A stretch of 64,000 nucleotides of DNA, taken from positions 13,561,001-13,625,000 of the forward strand of contig NC_082612.1 of NCBI RefSeq assembly GCF_030936135.1, read 5' to 3'. This DNA comes from Gavia stellata. Its lineage: Eukaryota; Chordata; Aves; Gaviiformes; Gaviidae. The position numbers were made by a program, and so were the translations under genes. The notes beneath the pieces are model-generated. The model had not been told where the DNA came from. It did not search any database and saw only the letters and a list, made by a program, of their open reading frames with translations. Positions 1 through 16,454 of this stretch are shown in pieces; positions within the stretch are counted from its first letter, which is position 1, and every line of letters begins with the position of its first letter.

Positions 1-1021
1 GTGTGTCTATGTAGTTAGGCACGCCTGGGACTTGGCAGAGCCAGGGGAGAGAGGTGAATTACCTGAGGCACAACTGACGGAGGGCCAGGGGGAAGATTTT
101 CAGGACTTGAAATAGTGGATTGCCTTCTGTTCTGTAGGGAAGGAAAAAAGGTCTCTCCGTGCAACTGTGATGCAAAAGGTAGCTCTCAATGCCTGCCTTA
201 ACACAGTATGTTCAAAAAGCTGTGACCCGTCACTTTTAGACAGTTGTTAACACCCAGAAAAGGCTCATCCTTCCCTAAGTTTTATTCTTTGTAAAGCTTC
301 TCTACAGTTTTCTAATTAGTTTGTTAGTGAACTGTGCAGGGATTCAGATCTGTTATGGGAATTCTTAATTCTTTAGAATAATTCTACCTGATTTTTTTTT
401 TTTTCTCAGACCCCTAAAATCAAGGCTGTAAATTGACTTATGCAACAGCCTCGTCTTAGACTCTTTTGGGGTAGGAAATCCCCCATGCAGGGACTGCCTT
501 AACATTCTGCGGTTAAGTCACTCCTATCCCACTACGTTTTTTCTTAGGCTTAAGCTGTGGCAGCCACAAGTGGAAGCACTTGCCAAAGCGTAGTGACTTT
601 TGGGAAGCGGGGGAAGAAGTCTTTAATCTAACTTGTATCTGTAAAGGGAACTTAGTATTTTTGGAGAGACTTCAGTGTTTTGAGGTGCTGTTCTCACACC
701 CATTGGCAAGCCTGGCACCCTTAAAGTCAGCAGCTACTCCTGAAAAACCCATCACCTGCACGTGAACTGATGTACGTGCGTTTCACAGAGACAGCAAAGT
801 GTTGCGAAAGCCTCGTGCCGCTTTCCGTTACAGCCCCTTGCACTGTGACAGACTGCCAGCTCTCGTGCGGGGCCGCAAGCAGCCACTGGCTGCTGCAAGG
901 CGGCAGCTGGCTCCGGGGAGCAGAGCCGCGCCTCTGGCCTCTGCAAAACCTGGAGCAAGACAGCCTTCTTTAGCTATCGGTCTAACTTTTTTTTATTTCT
1001 CCCCATCCCTGCTGATTTCAG
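1..1021 (+). other. NOCT: NOCT intron (3' part of the last intron)
   Basis: This is intronic sequence upstream of the terminal NOCT exon. It ends in a pyrimidine-rich tract and a cag acceptor (AG at 1020-1021). An open frame runs from about 799 into the exon, but the part before 1022 has no similarity to nocturnin that I recognise, so I treat it as intron read-through. The preceding exon, which should carry the conserved QWNILAQ segment, is not visible and must lie to the left of the window. Confidence 0.8.
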
Positions 1022-1857
1022 CTCTCGGAGAAGGCAAAGACAACTTTGTTCAATGCCCCATGGAAGCTCTGAAATGGGAAGAGAGGAAGTGCCTCATCCT
1101 GGAGGAGATCCTTGCATACAAGCCTGACATCTTGTGCCTGCAAGAAGTCGACCACTACTTTGACACCTTTGAGCCACTCCTCAGCCGACTCGGCTACCAG
1201 TGTACTTTCTTCCCGAAGCCGTGGTCCCCGTGCCTGGATGTGGAGCGGAACAACGGGCCGGATGGCTGCGCCTTGTTTTTCCTCAAAGACCGCTTTGAGC
1301 TCATCAACAGTGCTAACATCCGGCTAACCGCCATGAAGCTGAAGACCAACCAAGTGGCCATAGCTCAGACTCTGAAGTGCTACGAAACTGGAAGACTGTT
1401 CTGCATTGCCGTCACTCACCTGAAGGCCCGCACTGGCTGGGAGAGGTTTCGGTCCGCGCAAGGCTGTGATCTTCTCCAGAACCTGAAGAGTATTACCCAA
1501 GGCGCGAAGATCCCTCTGATCATCTGCGGAGACTTCAATGCAGAGCCAACTGAGGAGGTCTACAGAGAATTTTCCAACTCTAGCCTCAACTTAAACAGTG
1601 CGTACAAGCTGTTGAGCCCTGACGGACAGTCAGAGCCCCCATACACCACCTGGAAGATCCGGCCCTCGGGAGAGTGCCGGCACACGCTGGATTATATCTG
1701 GTATTCCCAGCATGCCTTGAATGTGAACTCAGCCCTGGGCTTGCTGACTGAAGAGCAAATTGGGCCCAACAGGCTGCCATCATTCAATTACCCTTCCGAT
1801 CACCTCTCTCTGGTGTGTGACTTTAGTTTTAATCAAGACCCCGACAGACTGCTGTAA
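1022..1857 (+). CDS. NOCT: Nocturnin, terminal coding exon (catalytic EEP domain)
   Basis: This exon encodes the last 277 residues of nocturnin, an Mg-dependent exonuclease/endonuclease/phosphatase (EEP) family enzyme. The family protein was first called a circadian deadenylase and is now known as an NADP(H) 2'-phosphatase. The exon starts in phase 1 (G|CT, Ala) and reads ALGEGKDNFVQ. Visible active-site blocks are LCLQEVDHY (metal-binding Glu codon at 1144), THLKARTGWERFR (Arg region), ICGDFNAEP (Asp at 1531, Asn at 1537), RHTLDYIWYS, and PSDHLSL (Asp-His at 1798-1803). The stop TAA is at 1855-1857. The frame is intact and very close to the human protein as I remember it; the extreme C-terminus (NQDPDRLL) is the most divergent part. 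The N-terminal mitochondrial-targeting region and first exons are outside the window, so the gene is partial here. Confidence 0.97.
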
Positions 1858-3150
1858 TGTGTTGGAAAGCCACGTGGTATTGCAGTGTCTTAACTCGCCA
1901 CTACTTTATTTTGGAGAAAACTTTTGAAGCTGGAAGCTATTGAAGGATGAGGAAATACTGTTGACTAAACATTATTTCGGGCACTTGTTTGGAGTTAGCA
2001 CTTGTTAATCTGGAGCCTCCAAGGAAGGAAGAAAGGAGTCACTGTTCTCGTTGTGGTGTTCTTGCAAATGAGCTTCATCCTTTCACTAACCCCTGTGTTG
2101 AAGGATTTAATCCTCTAATGAATGTGAAGGCCTTAGTATTTAAATCAAAACACTTGTGTTTGTAAAAGAACTTGCCCTGACAGCATGCTAATTTTATTTA
2201 TTTCATGTTAAGCTTGTGGAAGTACCAAAGGGAACAAGGCCCGACTACTCAGTGAGATTCTCTTAAATCTTTTCCCGTTGCAATACAAAGGAAGTTTAAT
2301 GCAGTTTAGACATGAACAAATCTAAGCTCGTACTAGTTTTGTCTTCTCATTTTTACATGACTTGAGATGATGATTTCATTAAAAGTGGTTGGATAATAGC
2401 ACAGTGTGAGGAAGGCCCCTCCAGTAAGAGCAGGTGAGGAAATAGAGGCTAACTACGTCATAGAGGAATATCCTCACTTTTTCAGATGACTGTGCATGTG
2501 TCCGTTACATGCATATGGCCTGTAGGTACGTATACACCATGACTGTTAGCTTTGTCTCTTCTGTGCTTCCCTCCAGAGGACACACCTAACCAAGGAGTAT
2601 TTCCTCCTCTGCTTCAAGTATTACTTTCCTAAATGGTTTCAATTTGTAGTCTTGTCAATCTTGCTGTTTCAGTAAAGGGCCAATCTTCATGTTGAAAGGC
2701 TTTCTCTTATTTATCTTCAGAATCTAAAGCTACACTGGAACCTGTTAGAAGATAAATTTTATTTATTGAGAGAAGTTGGTGATCCTGCATCTGACTTGAA
2801 ATCATACAGCAACAGTGTTCGGGAGCCTCTTTCAGTGGCCCAGGGGAACTCTGGCTAAGCACCTAGGCTACAACAGAGCTGTGTTAGTGTAGTAACTCTT
2901 GCACATAGAGTGGTGCTCATTGGTGTGACAGAGGTATTGCATATATGGGTTGTAAACATGCCACTATGCCGGAAGATGAGGTAGGGAGAAAGGAGGGAAG
3001 AGAGACAACAGTGGGAGTTGGACTGACATTTAGATAGTTGAGAAAGATAAGGCAGAGCAAATAAAGCAGTACTTCCCTGTAAAGTAAGGCCCATAGCAAC
3101 TCTTGTATGTTCCAGGTGTTTATTAATAAAAGTCTTTGGAAAAAAAAGTA
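1858..3150 (+). other. NOCT: NOCT 3' untranslated region (predicted)
   Basis: The region follows the stop codon and holds no coding sequence. AU-rich ATTTA-type elements occur near 2194-2203, 2708-2713 and 2756-2767, which suits an acutely regulated, unstable mRNA. Canonical AATAAA signals lie at 3060-3065 and 3125-3130, so cleavage near 3080-3150 is the simplest prediction. The exact end is inferred from these signals only. Confidence 0.6.
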
Positions 3151-6100
3151 ATGCCTCTGCTGCCATGTTTTTCATTTTCTCCCCTAGCTGAAGACAAAGT
3201 CTAGACTCTATAGTACTGTAAATATTATTCTTTCCAACAGTTGTGTGGAGCTACAAACCTGGCCAGTACTGCAAAGCAGGGTGCAAGTATTCCTTCCTGA
3301 GGGCTGTGAAGCATGCCTAGCAGAGCTGGCTCCTCACAACAGGCAGCTGCATTTGTCACTTTCTTTTAAAACATCATTTGAAGAGCAAGAAATGGCACAG
3401 GTATGTGCTTTACACAGCCATCAATTGTTGTACTTGTGTTGCTGGTAAGTGACATACAGAGTCTGGCAACTGGAAGTCCCAAATTCCCACAGAAACACAC
3501 TCCCTTTCAGGCAAACGAATGAAGTGCTGTGTTGCACAGCCGTAACACGCTCTACACGTCTTCCTGACCCTTGCAGGGTGAGGGTGATGACCTGCTTCCA
3601 AGCAGAGGAGCTGAGTGAGGCCCCTCTAACCAGCTTGGGATGCAGGACTCCTAGCAAGTGTGGATTTGAAATTCTCCAGAAAGAAAGGATTTTACAACCA
3701 AGGAGCCCAACTTCCTTGATGAATACTCTTACGAGGCAAATGTGACATACCAACTATTGCCAGCCAGGGCCTCCTTCAGCCGAAATTTCAGGAAGAGCAA
3801 ATTGTGTCCCTGGAAGCCAGGAGTGGCTCCTTTGGGGGAGATTCTGGGCCAGAGATGAGAGACTCCTAATACCCCACAGAAAGGCAGACCTTTGAGCATC
3901 CCTGCCATAAGCATTTCACACTGGCTAGACTGAGACAGCTTCCTTTTCATGGTGCTGGCTGCCCTCAATCGCTCTCCGAGGGGGTGAGAGGCAGTGCTTC
4001 CCCCTAAGGGTTGTCTTCTCTTAGGATCTTCCCTCACATGCTCTTTCCAAGGAGGAAAAATAATACAATTGCCCATTACGGAAGGTGTCGAGTCACCTGT
4101 AGCTAAACGCTTCTAAAAGCAACGCCACAATGTAGACCTGTAAGATGGTGCCTTTAATAAGTCAAATCCTTGTTCATCTACCACAAAAAGTCACACCAGA
4201 AGCTGAGTTTCCATTCAGACCCTTTTGGCAGTTTCTAGAAGAAACTACGCTTGTGGTAGAAAGCCATGACTTGTGAGCAAGGATAATACTGGACTCAAAT
4301 CTGTATTTTTAAAACAAAAGTAAAAAAAACTAACCAAAAACACCACCACCAAAAAGGCCCTTAATTTCCATTTTACTTCTGCATAAGCAGCTCTGTTTCC
4401 CTAAGGCCAGCCAAGGGTGTCCATCAGTGTGGCACTGTTTCACCACTGCCAGGGCACAGAGCCACAGAACCCATTACAGTAGGCTTTGTTTACCAGCAGG
4501 AGCTAAACTATCGCAGCTACAAAACTTCCACCATCACTCTCACAGGGTGATGATATTTGGTATCTGGACGATTCCTATGCCATTTTACTCAGACCCTTAC
4601 TTTCAGTGCTAACTCTCCTACAAAAGAAAGCAAACAGCGGGGAAATGACATGATTTGTGTGACATTGCCATCACCGCAGAGCTCTTCTGAAGTGGAAAGG
4701 GCTGGGATTCTTATTTCACCCTGGCCACGTGACAGTAGATGTTCACTGCTTCATGTCCTTAAAGGGCAATTCTGAAAGCAAGGGGAGGGTAGAATAACTG
4801 TGAAAAGGCTGGGGACTTTCCCCATCACAAGGAAATTCTTAATATTATAGGAAATCATACATTCCTGCTACAGCACAATGGTGAACGCTTTCTGCTGTAT
4901 TTTAATAAAAAGTAGACAAGACACAGAAATTAACTGGTAAATTCCCTCTCAGCTTCACCCTTTTAATCCAGTACTTGCATTAAAATACCTTTTGCAGACA
5001 AGACCCTTTTGGAAAAATTAAGTGAAATACTGCTCTTGCTTTGTTTTATTCCGCAAGAGGCAGGCCTGTAGCACTAAAATGCTTTTGCCTGCTATAAATA
5101 TCAGTACAGTAAATACTTTTCATAAGAAGAAGGTTTTTCATTTTTTTTTCCTATGTAGCAGTATGACTCTTACAGTAAAAATGTCTTCAAAGCTCTTCTT
5201 GTGGCTGTCTGCCTTGTAAGCACATCAAGGCTAAAAAAGGTCTCAACAGATCCCTTGCTCTAATCTTGAATAAAAGCTGCCTTTGCTGTAGCAGTGACAA
5301 TTCTCCCTCACCCTCAAGCTAGCTGAAGGGAGAAACAACCCACTTACTTATTTGCTGAAAGGCAGAAGCTGTTGCAAGCTTATTAAAACACAATCTCTCT
5401 TGGAGAACAATTAGATCAGAAGTAGATAGCGTCACTTGGATCTTCTTCACTTAATAAGCTTAATACCTGTTATTTGAACTGTCTCTACGAGGCAGAAATT
5501 GAATTTAGCTTGTTCTGGCTGGGACAGTCTTCACACGTAACTGAGATCCCTGCTGCACATGTCACAGTGAGTAAGAACTGAGGCTTCAGGCACCTCTCCA
5601 CTTTCTCATCAACTCTTGAGTGCCCCAGGCTCACTGATCCTTGATCAGCTCAGAAGGAATTCTCCAAAGTCCTAAAGTTAATTAAATCAATTAGCAGAGG
5701 ATCCCAAGAGCTCAGCCTTCCCTGCAGCACGCTGTACCCGGATCACTTGAGTTGTGTCAAAGCACAAAACACAAAACACTTCAATGCTAAGCAAATGTCC
5801 AAAAGACAGTAAGAAAACCAGTGATCTCTGGGATGGGATTCCCCTTTCAACTTTTCTTGCCACAACCCAGAAAACTCAATATTCAGATCTTTATTCTGAC
5901 TTGCAACTCACAGTTAATTTTTTTTTCCTGTGTATCACACAGCATTACCCTACCCCTCCTATAAATTACAACAGTAGTTATTTGAAAAATGAAAATGTTT
6001 GTATTTATGTATGTAAAATCAGTGACACCATGGCTGTGTATGTCTCAATGCTTTCTGTACAAAGCGTGCTCACTTCACACTGGAGTTTCATTCCACTCAC

Positions 6101-9100
6101 ACATTTAGTTACTACTCGCCAAGGGTGAGTCAAGCCTGGACTCTTTCTACATGAGCCACCAGCTTCAGATGTAAAAGCTAGTCCCGCTTTCACACATGGA
6201 CAAAATTACAGTTTTTTCAATGGGATTGCAAAAGTCTAGGAGTATAGCTAGATACTAACTTCCTCAATGTTTTAGCGTCCCTTTGTCTGTTGCAAATGTT
6301 ACAACCTGACCAAAGCTCCCTCATCCTGAGGTCATGTCCTCCAACACCACCAGTAAAAACATTTCTTGCCCACGTAGTCATTAATTATGTCAGCATAAAG
6401 CAGCATTTTGAAGACCAAGCTTGCAGAGACCTGGAGAATGATCTGAGACTTTCAGTTACAGGGGGGAATCTTGCCCCTTTGACACGTAGCTGTAGAAACC
6501 CCCAGGGAGAGGCTGCCTCTTTTAAGAAGCACAGCTTGTTACCTAGATTGCACACCACTTCTGAAGAACAACCGGATCTCAGAACAACTCAGAGGAACCA
6601 CGCGCACATAAAGCAATGTCAAAGAGCTGTGCTTAAACAGATACGCTGAAATCACTAGCTGACTGTGACAAAAGGCCTGTCTGTACTTCTAGCAGGCAGC
6701 TAAATTAGAAAAAGCAAGGAAAACAAAGGCATATGTGGCAAGGTTAACAAAAAGGGGCTTCACTGTTTGAAGCCGGGTTAAGTACCCTATCCATTTCAGT
6801 TAGAGCACATCCTCATACCGATTGACATTCTTGCACCACTTAACGAACTTCTGATAAATGTCCCCTGGCAGCCAGTAGCATGTGTGCTGCTCGCCAGGTG
6901 GCCAGGGGAGAGAGCCAAAGGACCATCACCAGTTCTGTGGCAAGATGCAGCGCCGACAGTAACAGCAGCGTCTCAGAGCACGGCTGCGAGCTGCCTATCT
7001 CACCAGTGGCAGAGATGTGCGCCTTCATTCCTTTCGTTTTTGCCATTACATGATGAAGTCTTGGCTCTAACTTAAGAGAAGGAGGTCATCAACTGGAGAT
7101 CCTTATCTATTTCCAGGAAGATAGCTTGTCCCCATTTGACTTCCAGTGTACCTAAATTAGGTTTCAGAAAGGTCTTAACTACAAATACTCCAGAGATATA
7201 CATTTCATGCTCTGAGATATAGCATCTCTCTTTCATACACGATCAAACAACAGCCATTTAGAATACGGATTTCTTACAGAAAAGACTTACAAATGTGGGT
7301 TTAAAAATGCTGTTACTTTTCTCTCTTCTTGTGTTCTAGCTCCAATCTGTTCTACCTGCTTCTCTTCACATCGCTTCATTTCCCTTTACCCAGAACATTA
7401 GTGCCTCTCAGACTACCAAATCAGTCAACCCATTGCCCAGCTTCCCCTTACTTCCCTTTCTGTCCTACCTCTTTCTCGGCAACATAAATCCTCTTCCTTC
7501 TCCTACATTTCCCCCTGTGAAGGAGTCTTTGTCCTCTGCCCCAGGCCAGAAAGAGAGCTCATCTGTAAGAACCTTTGCTTATTTGAGTTAACTGCTGGTG
7601 GAAGGGATTGCTGCCTTCTACACCACACTTTGTTACCTGCTTCAGCTTGTTCATTCATTTGTTCTTAAACTCTGCTTCCATGCTTAGAGTATGAAAAAGA
7701 ATCCTTTTTTCAGAAGGCTTTCAAAGTTCCCCACGTGCTGGCCCGGCTGTATGGAGCTATTCCCACATTTCTTACCAGTCAAAGAAATGGGGCTTACTGC
7801 TAGGGCTCTAGAAGTAACTCTTTTTTCAGTATCCAAAGTTAAAGGGAAAAAATAAAATCCAATGTAAGTATTTAATTCTGGTCTCCCTTATTGTTACTGA
7901 AGACCTCAGTTCCAGATTTCTGTTAAAATTGCTCCTCCAGGCATGAAGTACTTAGATGGTCATTTAGACAAATTATTTCAAGATTACCTGAGTTCCTGCT
8001 CCAAAGGCTTTCCAGGGCATCTCACTAGGAACTGGGGGTGCCACTGGGCACCTGGCTACCCACACGCTGATGGGCTGCTTCTCTAGTAACTGCTGTAGTG
8101 CCAGCATGGTCCCCATGAAAACAGGGTAAGCTACCTTGCATCTATTTTAAGCCAAACTCTTGCACATGGACTGCAACTATGGAGCAATTCGTGTACTCTG
8201 TGTTCTCACCCGAGCTTTACCCTGTAGTAACCTACCATGATACCCATAACTTCAGTGCAATTATAAATGGAAAACCTATTTAGATACTCACTTCATTCAG
8301 AAAAATCTACCTGAAGTCCCGTATTTGTGCTGAAGCCAAAATATTAACAGCTGGAAATGTCAATGGCAACACCACCAAAAGGACCAGCAGCATAGTATTT
8401 CTCTTTTTTCACAGTTTCTACCTACTGGTACTTTCTACTTGGCTCTAAGAGGTCATCAGAGAGAGATCAGTACACTACAGTAGCCAAGTCTGCTCATTTC
8501 TACCTTTCCTTCACAGTGCAGCCTTAGGACATCAAGGTGTCGCTGGAGGAACAGTTAGGTAGTTCACAGAGCTCTAGAAGTTATTGATTCTCAAGAGTCA
8601 TTTAAGCAAACCCTGTCGTCTTTGCATTAGAACAACTGGGAGCGCACACAAAGTTATCACCTGTCAGCTGGAAGGCAGTAACTTCATAAGCTACTCAAGT
8701 TATTCCACAAGCGCTCATATGATTAGCCACACTGTAAGAACACTGCGTATGCTCACCGTCCCGAAAAAGCCTAAGAGAACTAGATCCCTGTCAGAAGTTA
8801 CCTCACCAACAACCGCAAGCTTCTCAGATACTTCAATGAAAAATATTTCAGTATACTGTGTGGGAGAGTCGGTCAGCCGTTCGGAGTACCAGAGTAGTGA
8901 GGAGTTCCAAACTTCCACACTGTATCAGCTATCTTAGGCTGAATGCCTGGAAGATTTCAAATAAGCAGAAAAGAAGGTTAACAGGTTAAAAGGAAAAAAT
9001 AAAAAATAAAAAGCAGACCAAACACCGTTAAATTTTGTTTCTATATTTCAGTAAAACCTACTTGAATACACTTTGAAACAAGAGTACAACAAAATAGAAT

Positions 9101-9586
9101 ATACTTCAAATGTTGAATATACAAACTATTATAGTTCATTCTGAACACTGGTACTTCCCTCTTAACTTCAACTAAAAAAAATTTACAGGTTTAGAACTAC
9201 CTGACAAAAGCTCATGCTGGGCGTGACCTTTCAAGTGACAGAGTAGAGCTGAAACTGAAATGTATGCACGGATGTCAAGGCTAAGTGAGAGACACAGGCA
9301 TGTTACAGCAGAAGGCGGAAAGCCTGCTGCTATTTTGTCCACAATTAAGAAATTTAGACAGACTTTTAACTACCATACAAAATATGTTACATGTAATTCT
9401 ATAACAATACTGTGCTAGGTACAAGATTTTTAAAAAATTTGTTTTAATAAAAAAGCTTTACACAAACAAGCCATTAGCTTATTTCAAGAAAGATAACTGA
9501 AAATCAGTCTAAGGCTTTCATTTTGAATCTGCTTAAGCTGTATGATACAAAAATCCCTCTAGGTCTCTGTCTTCTTTTAGAAGCTC
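3151..9586. other. Convergent intergenic region NOCT / ELF2
   Basis: About 6.4 kb lies between the predicted 3' ends of two tail-to-tail genes. I see only short open frames without recognisable domains, several A or T runs, and a pyrimidine-rich stretch around 7320-7520. No RNA gene or transposon end is recognisable. Either 3'UTR could extend into this interval, because further AATAAA-type hexamers exist on the minus strand (for example TTTATT on + near 5044 and 5890). Confidence 0.55.
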
Positions 9587-10116
9587 TTTAATCTTCTCCT
9601 TTATTTCACATTCTACAATACCTAGTAGCAGAGTTTTTCACATAGCACCAGTTGAGTACTGTGAGCACACAGTAGTGATTGCTGGTATGCATATAAAATG
9701 CATCAAATTTGCCATTTGTAACAACGAGACTTTCCTCTCCCCCTGCAAACTAAAAACCAAGGCAAACCTCTCACACAACTCTCTTTTAGTGTTCCAGGTC
9801 TTAGTGTAACTTGGTAACGGGTAACGTAGTGAACTGTTTGGTCCCTTTTCAGTCCCTCTATCTTTCCTTCTCCATAGGTTCAGCTGTTTCCCAACTGGAA
9901 GAGGCAGTTTTTGTCAGCGTATCAATGTGGTTCAATTCCCACTGAAACACGGGAAAATAAATTTTTTTCCAGTAAGTCTTCAACATATGCATGTTTATTA
10001 ACATTTCAAAACTCTCCTTTTCGACTTGGCAATCGCATCCACTTCCCTCCCCCAAGTATGTCAGTATATTCAAAACCGTAACAGTCTAGAAGTCCATGCT
10101 GGAAGCAACCCATCCT
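9587..10116 (-). other. ELF2: ELF2 3' untranslated region (minimum prediction)
   Basis: Non-coding sequence follows the ELF2 stop at 10117-10119. On the minus strand an AATAAA signal sits at 9605-9600 and an ATTAAA at 9592-9587, so a 3'UTR of about 0.5 kb is the shortest reasonable model. Mammalian ELF2 3'UTRs are longer as I recall, so use of more distal signals is possible. Confidence 0.45.
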
Positions 10117-10744
10117 TCATTTCTCGCACGTTATGATTCCTTCTGTTTTCATTGTTACAGGAAGGGCAATAGCTGAGGGCGTGCTAACTACTACTACGTG
10201 GGTCACAGTCTTGCTTCCATCTGCCGGCTTCTCTTCTTTTACCAGCTGCAGTGTTTTCACTTCACGTTCCTGTTTTAAAGCCGCTGTGTCTGACTTAACT
10301 TCTGGACTTTTTATAACTGCACTAATCACCCTGGGAGGAGTCTGGCCAGATGCCTGCTGAGCAGGCACCGATAGTCTCATTACTGGTGTCCCATGAGCTA
10401 TAGACACTGGGGTTAGTGCTCTAACCGCCAACGGGGTTCCCACGATGTTAATACTTCCTGACCCAGACAGGCCCGTTTTTGTTTGTAACTGACACTGCGT
10501 AAGTTGCGTGGCAGGGATCGTAATGATTTTGGCAGGCTGCATTGTGATTTTCTCTCCGTTTTCAGCAGAGGTTGGCATCACAGTGGGGATTGTCTGGATT
10601 ACTACCTTTGGAGTTGTGGCTGTTGTTGGACTTGTGTTGGTTATCAACGGTGACCCTGCGTTTACTGACTGCACTGCCACGGTTGAGATTTTCTGTCCCA
10701 GAGAGGTCATTACAACAGGCACTTGCATTGCCACACGTACAGTC
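10117..10744 (-). CDS. ELF2: ELF2 last coding exon (C-terminal tail)
   Basis: The exon follows a ttttgcag acceptor and starts in phase 2 (AG|G Arg), reading R-TVRVAMQVPVVMTSLGQK and ending ITCEK with TGA at 10119-10117. It encodes 208 residues rich in Thr, Val, Ser and Pro with no enzymatic motif. This is the ELF2 C-terminal region, a transcriptional and partner-binding tail outside the DNA-binding domain. Phrases such as ITMQPAKIITIPATQL and THVVVVS match vertebrate ELF2. Several psi-K-x-E patterns (LKQE, VKEE, MKTE) near the end could be SUMO sites; this is inference. The exon continues directly into the 3'UTR. Confidence 0.96.
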
Positions 10745-11186
10745 CTGCAAAATAAGGATGTGTGTGCTTAAGCCCCAGGGCACCATCAGAGATGAAAACA
10801 GGGATAGGCAAATCTAGGATTTACAGATTTTTAACTGTTTTTTTTTTTTCCCCCCAAAAAGAAAAAAAACAAAAAAACCCCCACACAACAAAAAACCTTT
10901 TACACCTTTTACACTTCTAGCAATAGGACTTTGGAAATTCAGCAGCATTCCTCTCTCTTTTCCCCCCTCGCTCTCTCTAGGTAATTTTAAAATCCGCTCA
11001 AGGGCAAGTTGTCTCTGATCTCATAAATCAGACTTCCATAGTATTCTACCATGTTACACCGCTGCTTGCAAATCAGAAACTATTTCCAACATTTAAAACA
11101 GAAACCAAAAAACTAAAAAACAGCTTCCTAACCAAAAAACTGTTTATTATTAGCCAATGGCAAGCCCAAGCCACATTAATACAAAC
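10745..11186 (-). other. ELF2: ELF2 last intron, with homopolymer-rich tract
   Basis: This short intron of 442 nt holds a striking low-complexity stretch around 10838-10907 on the plus strand: a T run, a C run, then A-rich sequence with C runs. No coding content is seen. Confidence 0.85.
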
Positions 11187-11540
11187 CTGGGAGCTGTCGT
11201 TGCTGGGACAGTAGTAGTGGTAGTTGAGGGACGAGATGACGATGTATCATGCACTGGTGAGGCAATATTCACAACTCTGGTGACTGCTTTTTCTGTTCTG
11301 GTACAGCTTAACTGAGAGGAATTTTTTCCTCCACGTGCAGAGGTTGCTGCTTTTAAAAGGTTTTCTGCAGATAAAGACACTCTTTCCAACGACTTTTCAT
11401 CTGTAGGCATTGACAAATCTTCATTGCAGGACTCGTTTTTGTCATCATCTATGACAACTATATTTTTTGGCATCTCCTTAAATTGATATACAAGCCTCTG
11501 TCCCTCAACTTTTGCAAGGATTCCTCTTTGATAGTAGTAT
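11187..11540 (-). CDS. ELF2: ELF2 exon: end of ETS domain and following linker
   Basis: The acceptor is ttcttgcag and the donor is CCCAG|gtttgt. The exon completes the ETS domain with [20 protein letters not shown], the DNA-contact helix end and final strands. It then enters a Ser/Thr-rich linker that includes [26 protein letters not shown] and a run of Thr. The upstream junction splits the codon of the second Arg of the RALR motif (AG|A), one of the two arginines that read the GGA core in ETS proteins. The 354-nt exon keeps frame with both neighbours. Thr-rich sequence near its end differs from the human sequence I recall (a run of five Thr, then VPATTAPR), typical of relaxed constraint. Confidence 0.96.
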
Positions 11541-16367
<4,827 letters not shown>

Positions 16368-16454
16368 CTTTGCCTTCTCTAGGTTTCTTCTTTATACCTA
16401 GATCTGGAGACCCATCAGATATAGCCGATTGCTGGGTCTTCGGTTTACGGCCAG
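16368..16454 (-). CDS. ELF2: ELF2 exon: basic linker before the ETS domain
   Basis: This 87-nt symmetrical exon (phase 1 to phase 1) has acceptor acgtgcag and donor AAAG|gtacat. It encodes A-GRKPKTQQSAISDGSPDLGIKKKPREGK and, with the preceding exon's KKKK, forms a strongly basic stretch that probably contributes nuclear localisation or non-specific DNA contact. The Gly-Arg-Lys-Pro-Lys core resembles a weak AT-hook; that reading is inference. It joins the ETS exon through a split Gly codon (G|GA). Confidence 0.95.

Noticed and set aside
391-409. Long T tract plus ctcag in the NOCT intron, looking like a strong acceptor
   Set aside because: No plausible exon follows: stop codons occur in the frames read and no good donor with coding sense was seen. 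It is probably a cryptic site.
799-1021. N-terminal extension of the NOCT open frame before 1022
   Set aside because: A clean acceptor ends at 1021, the phase fits the known NOCT junction (Ala-Leu-Gly-Glu), and the upstream peptide does not resemble nocturnin.
8584-8937. 117-codon plus-strand open frame between NOCT and ELF2
   Set aside because: No recognisable domain, flanking splice sites or promoter signal. It is within the range expected by chance.
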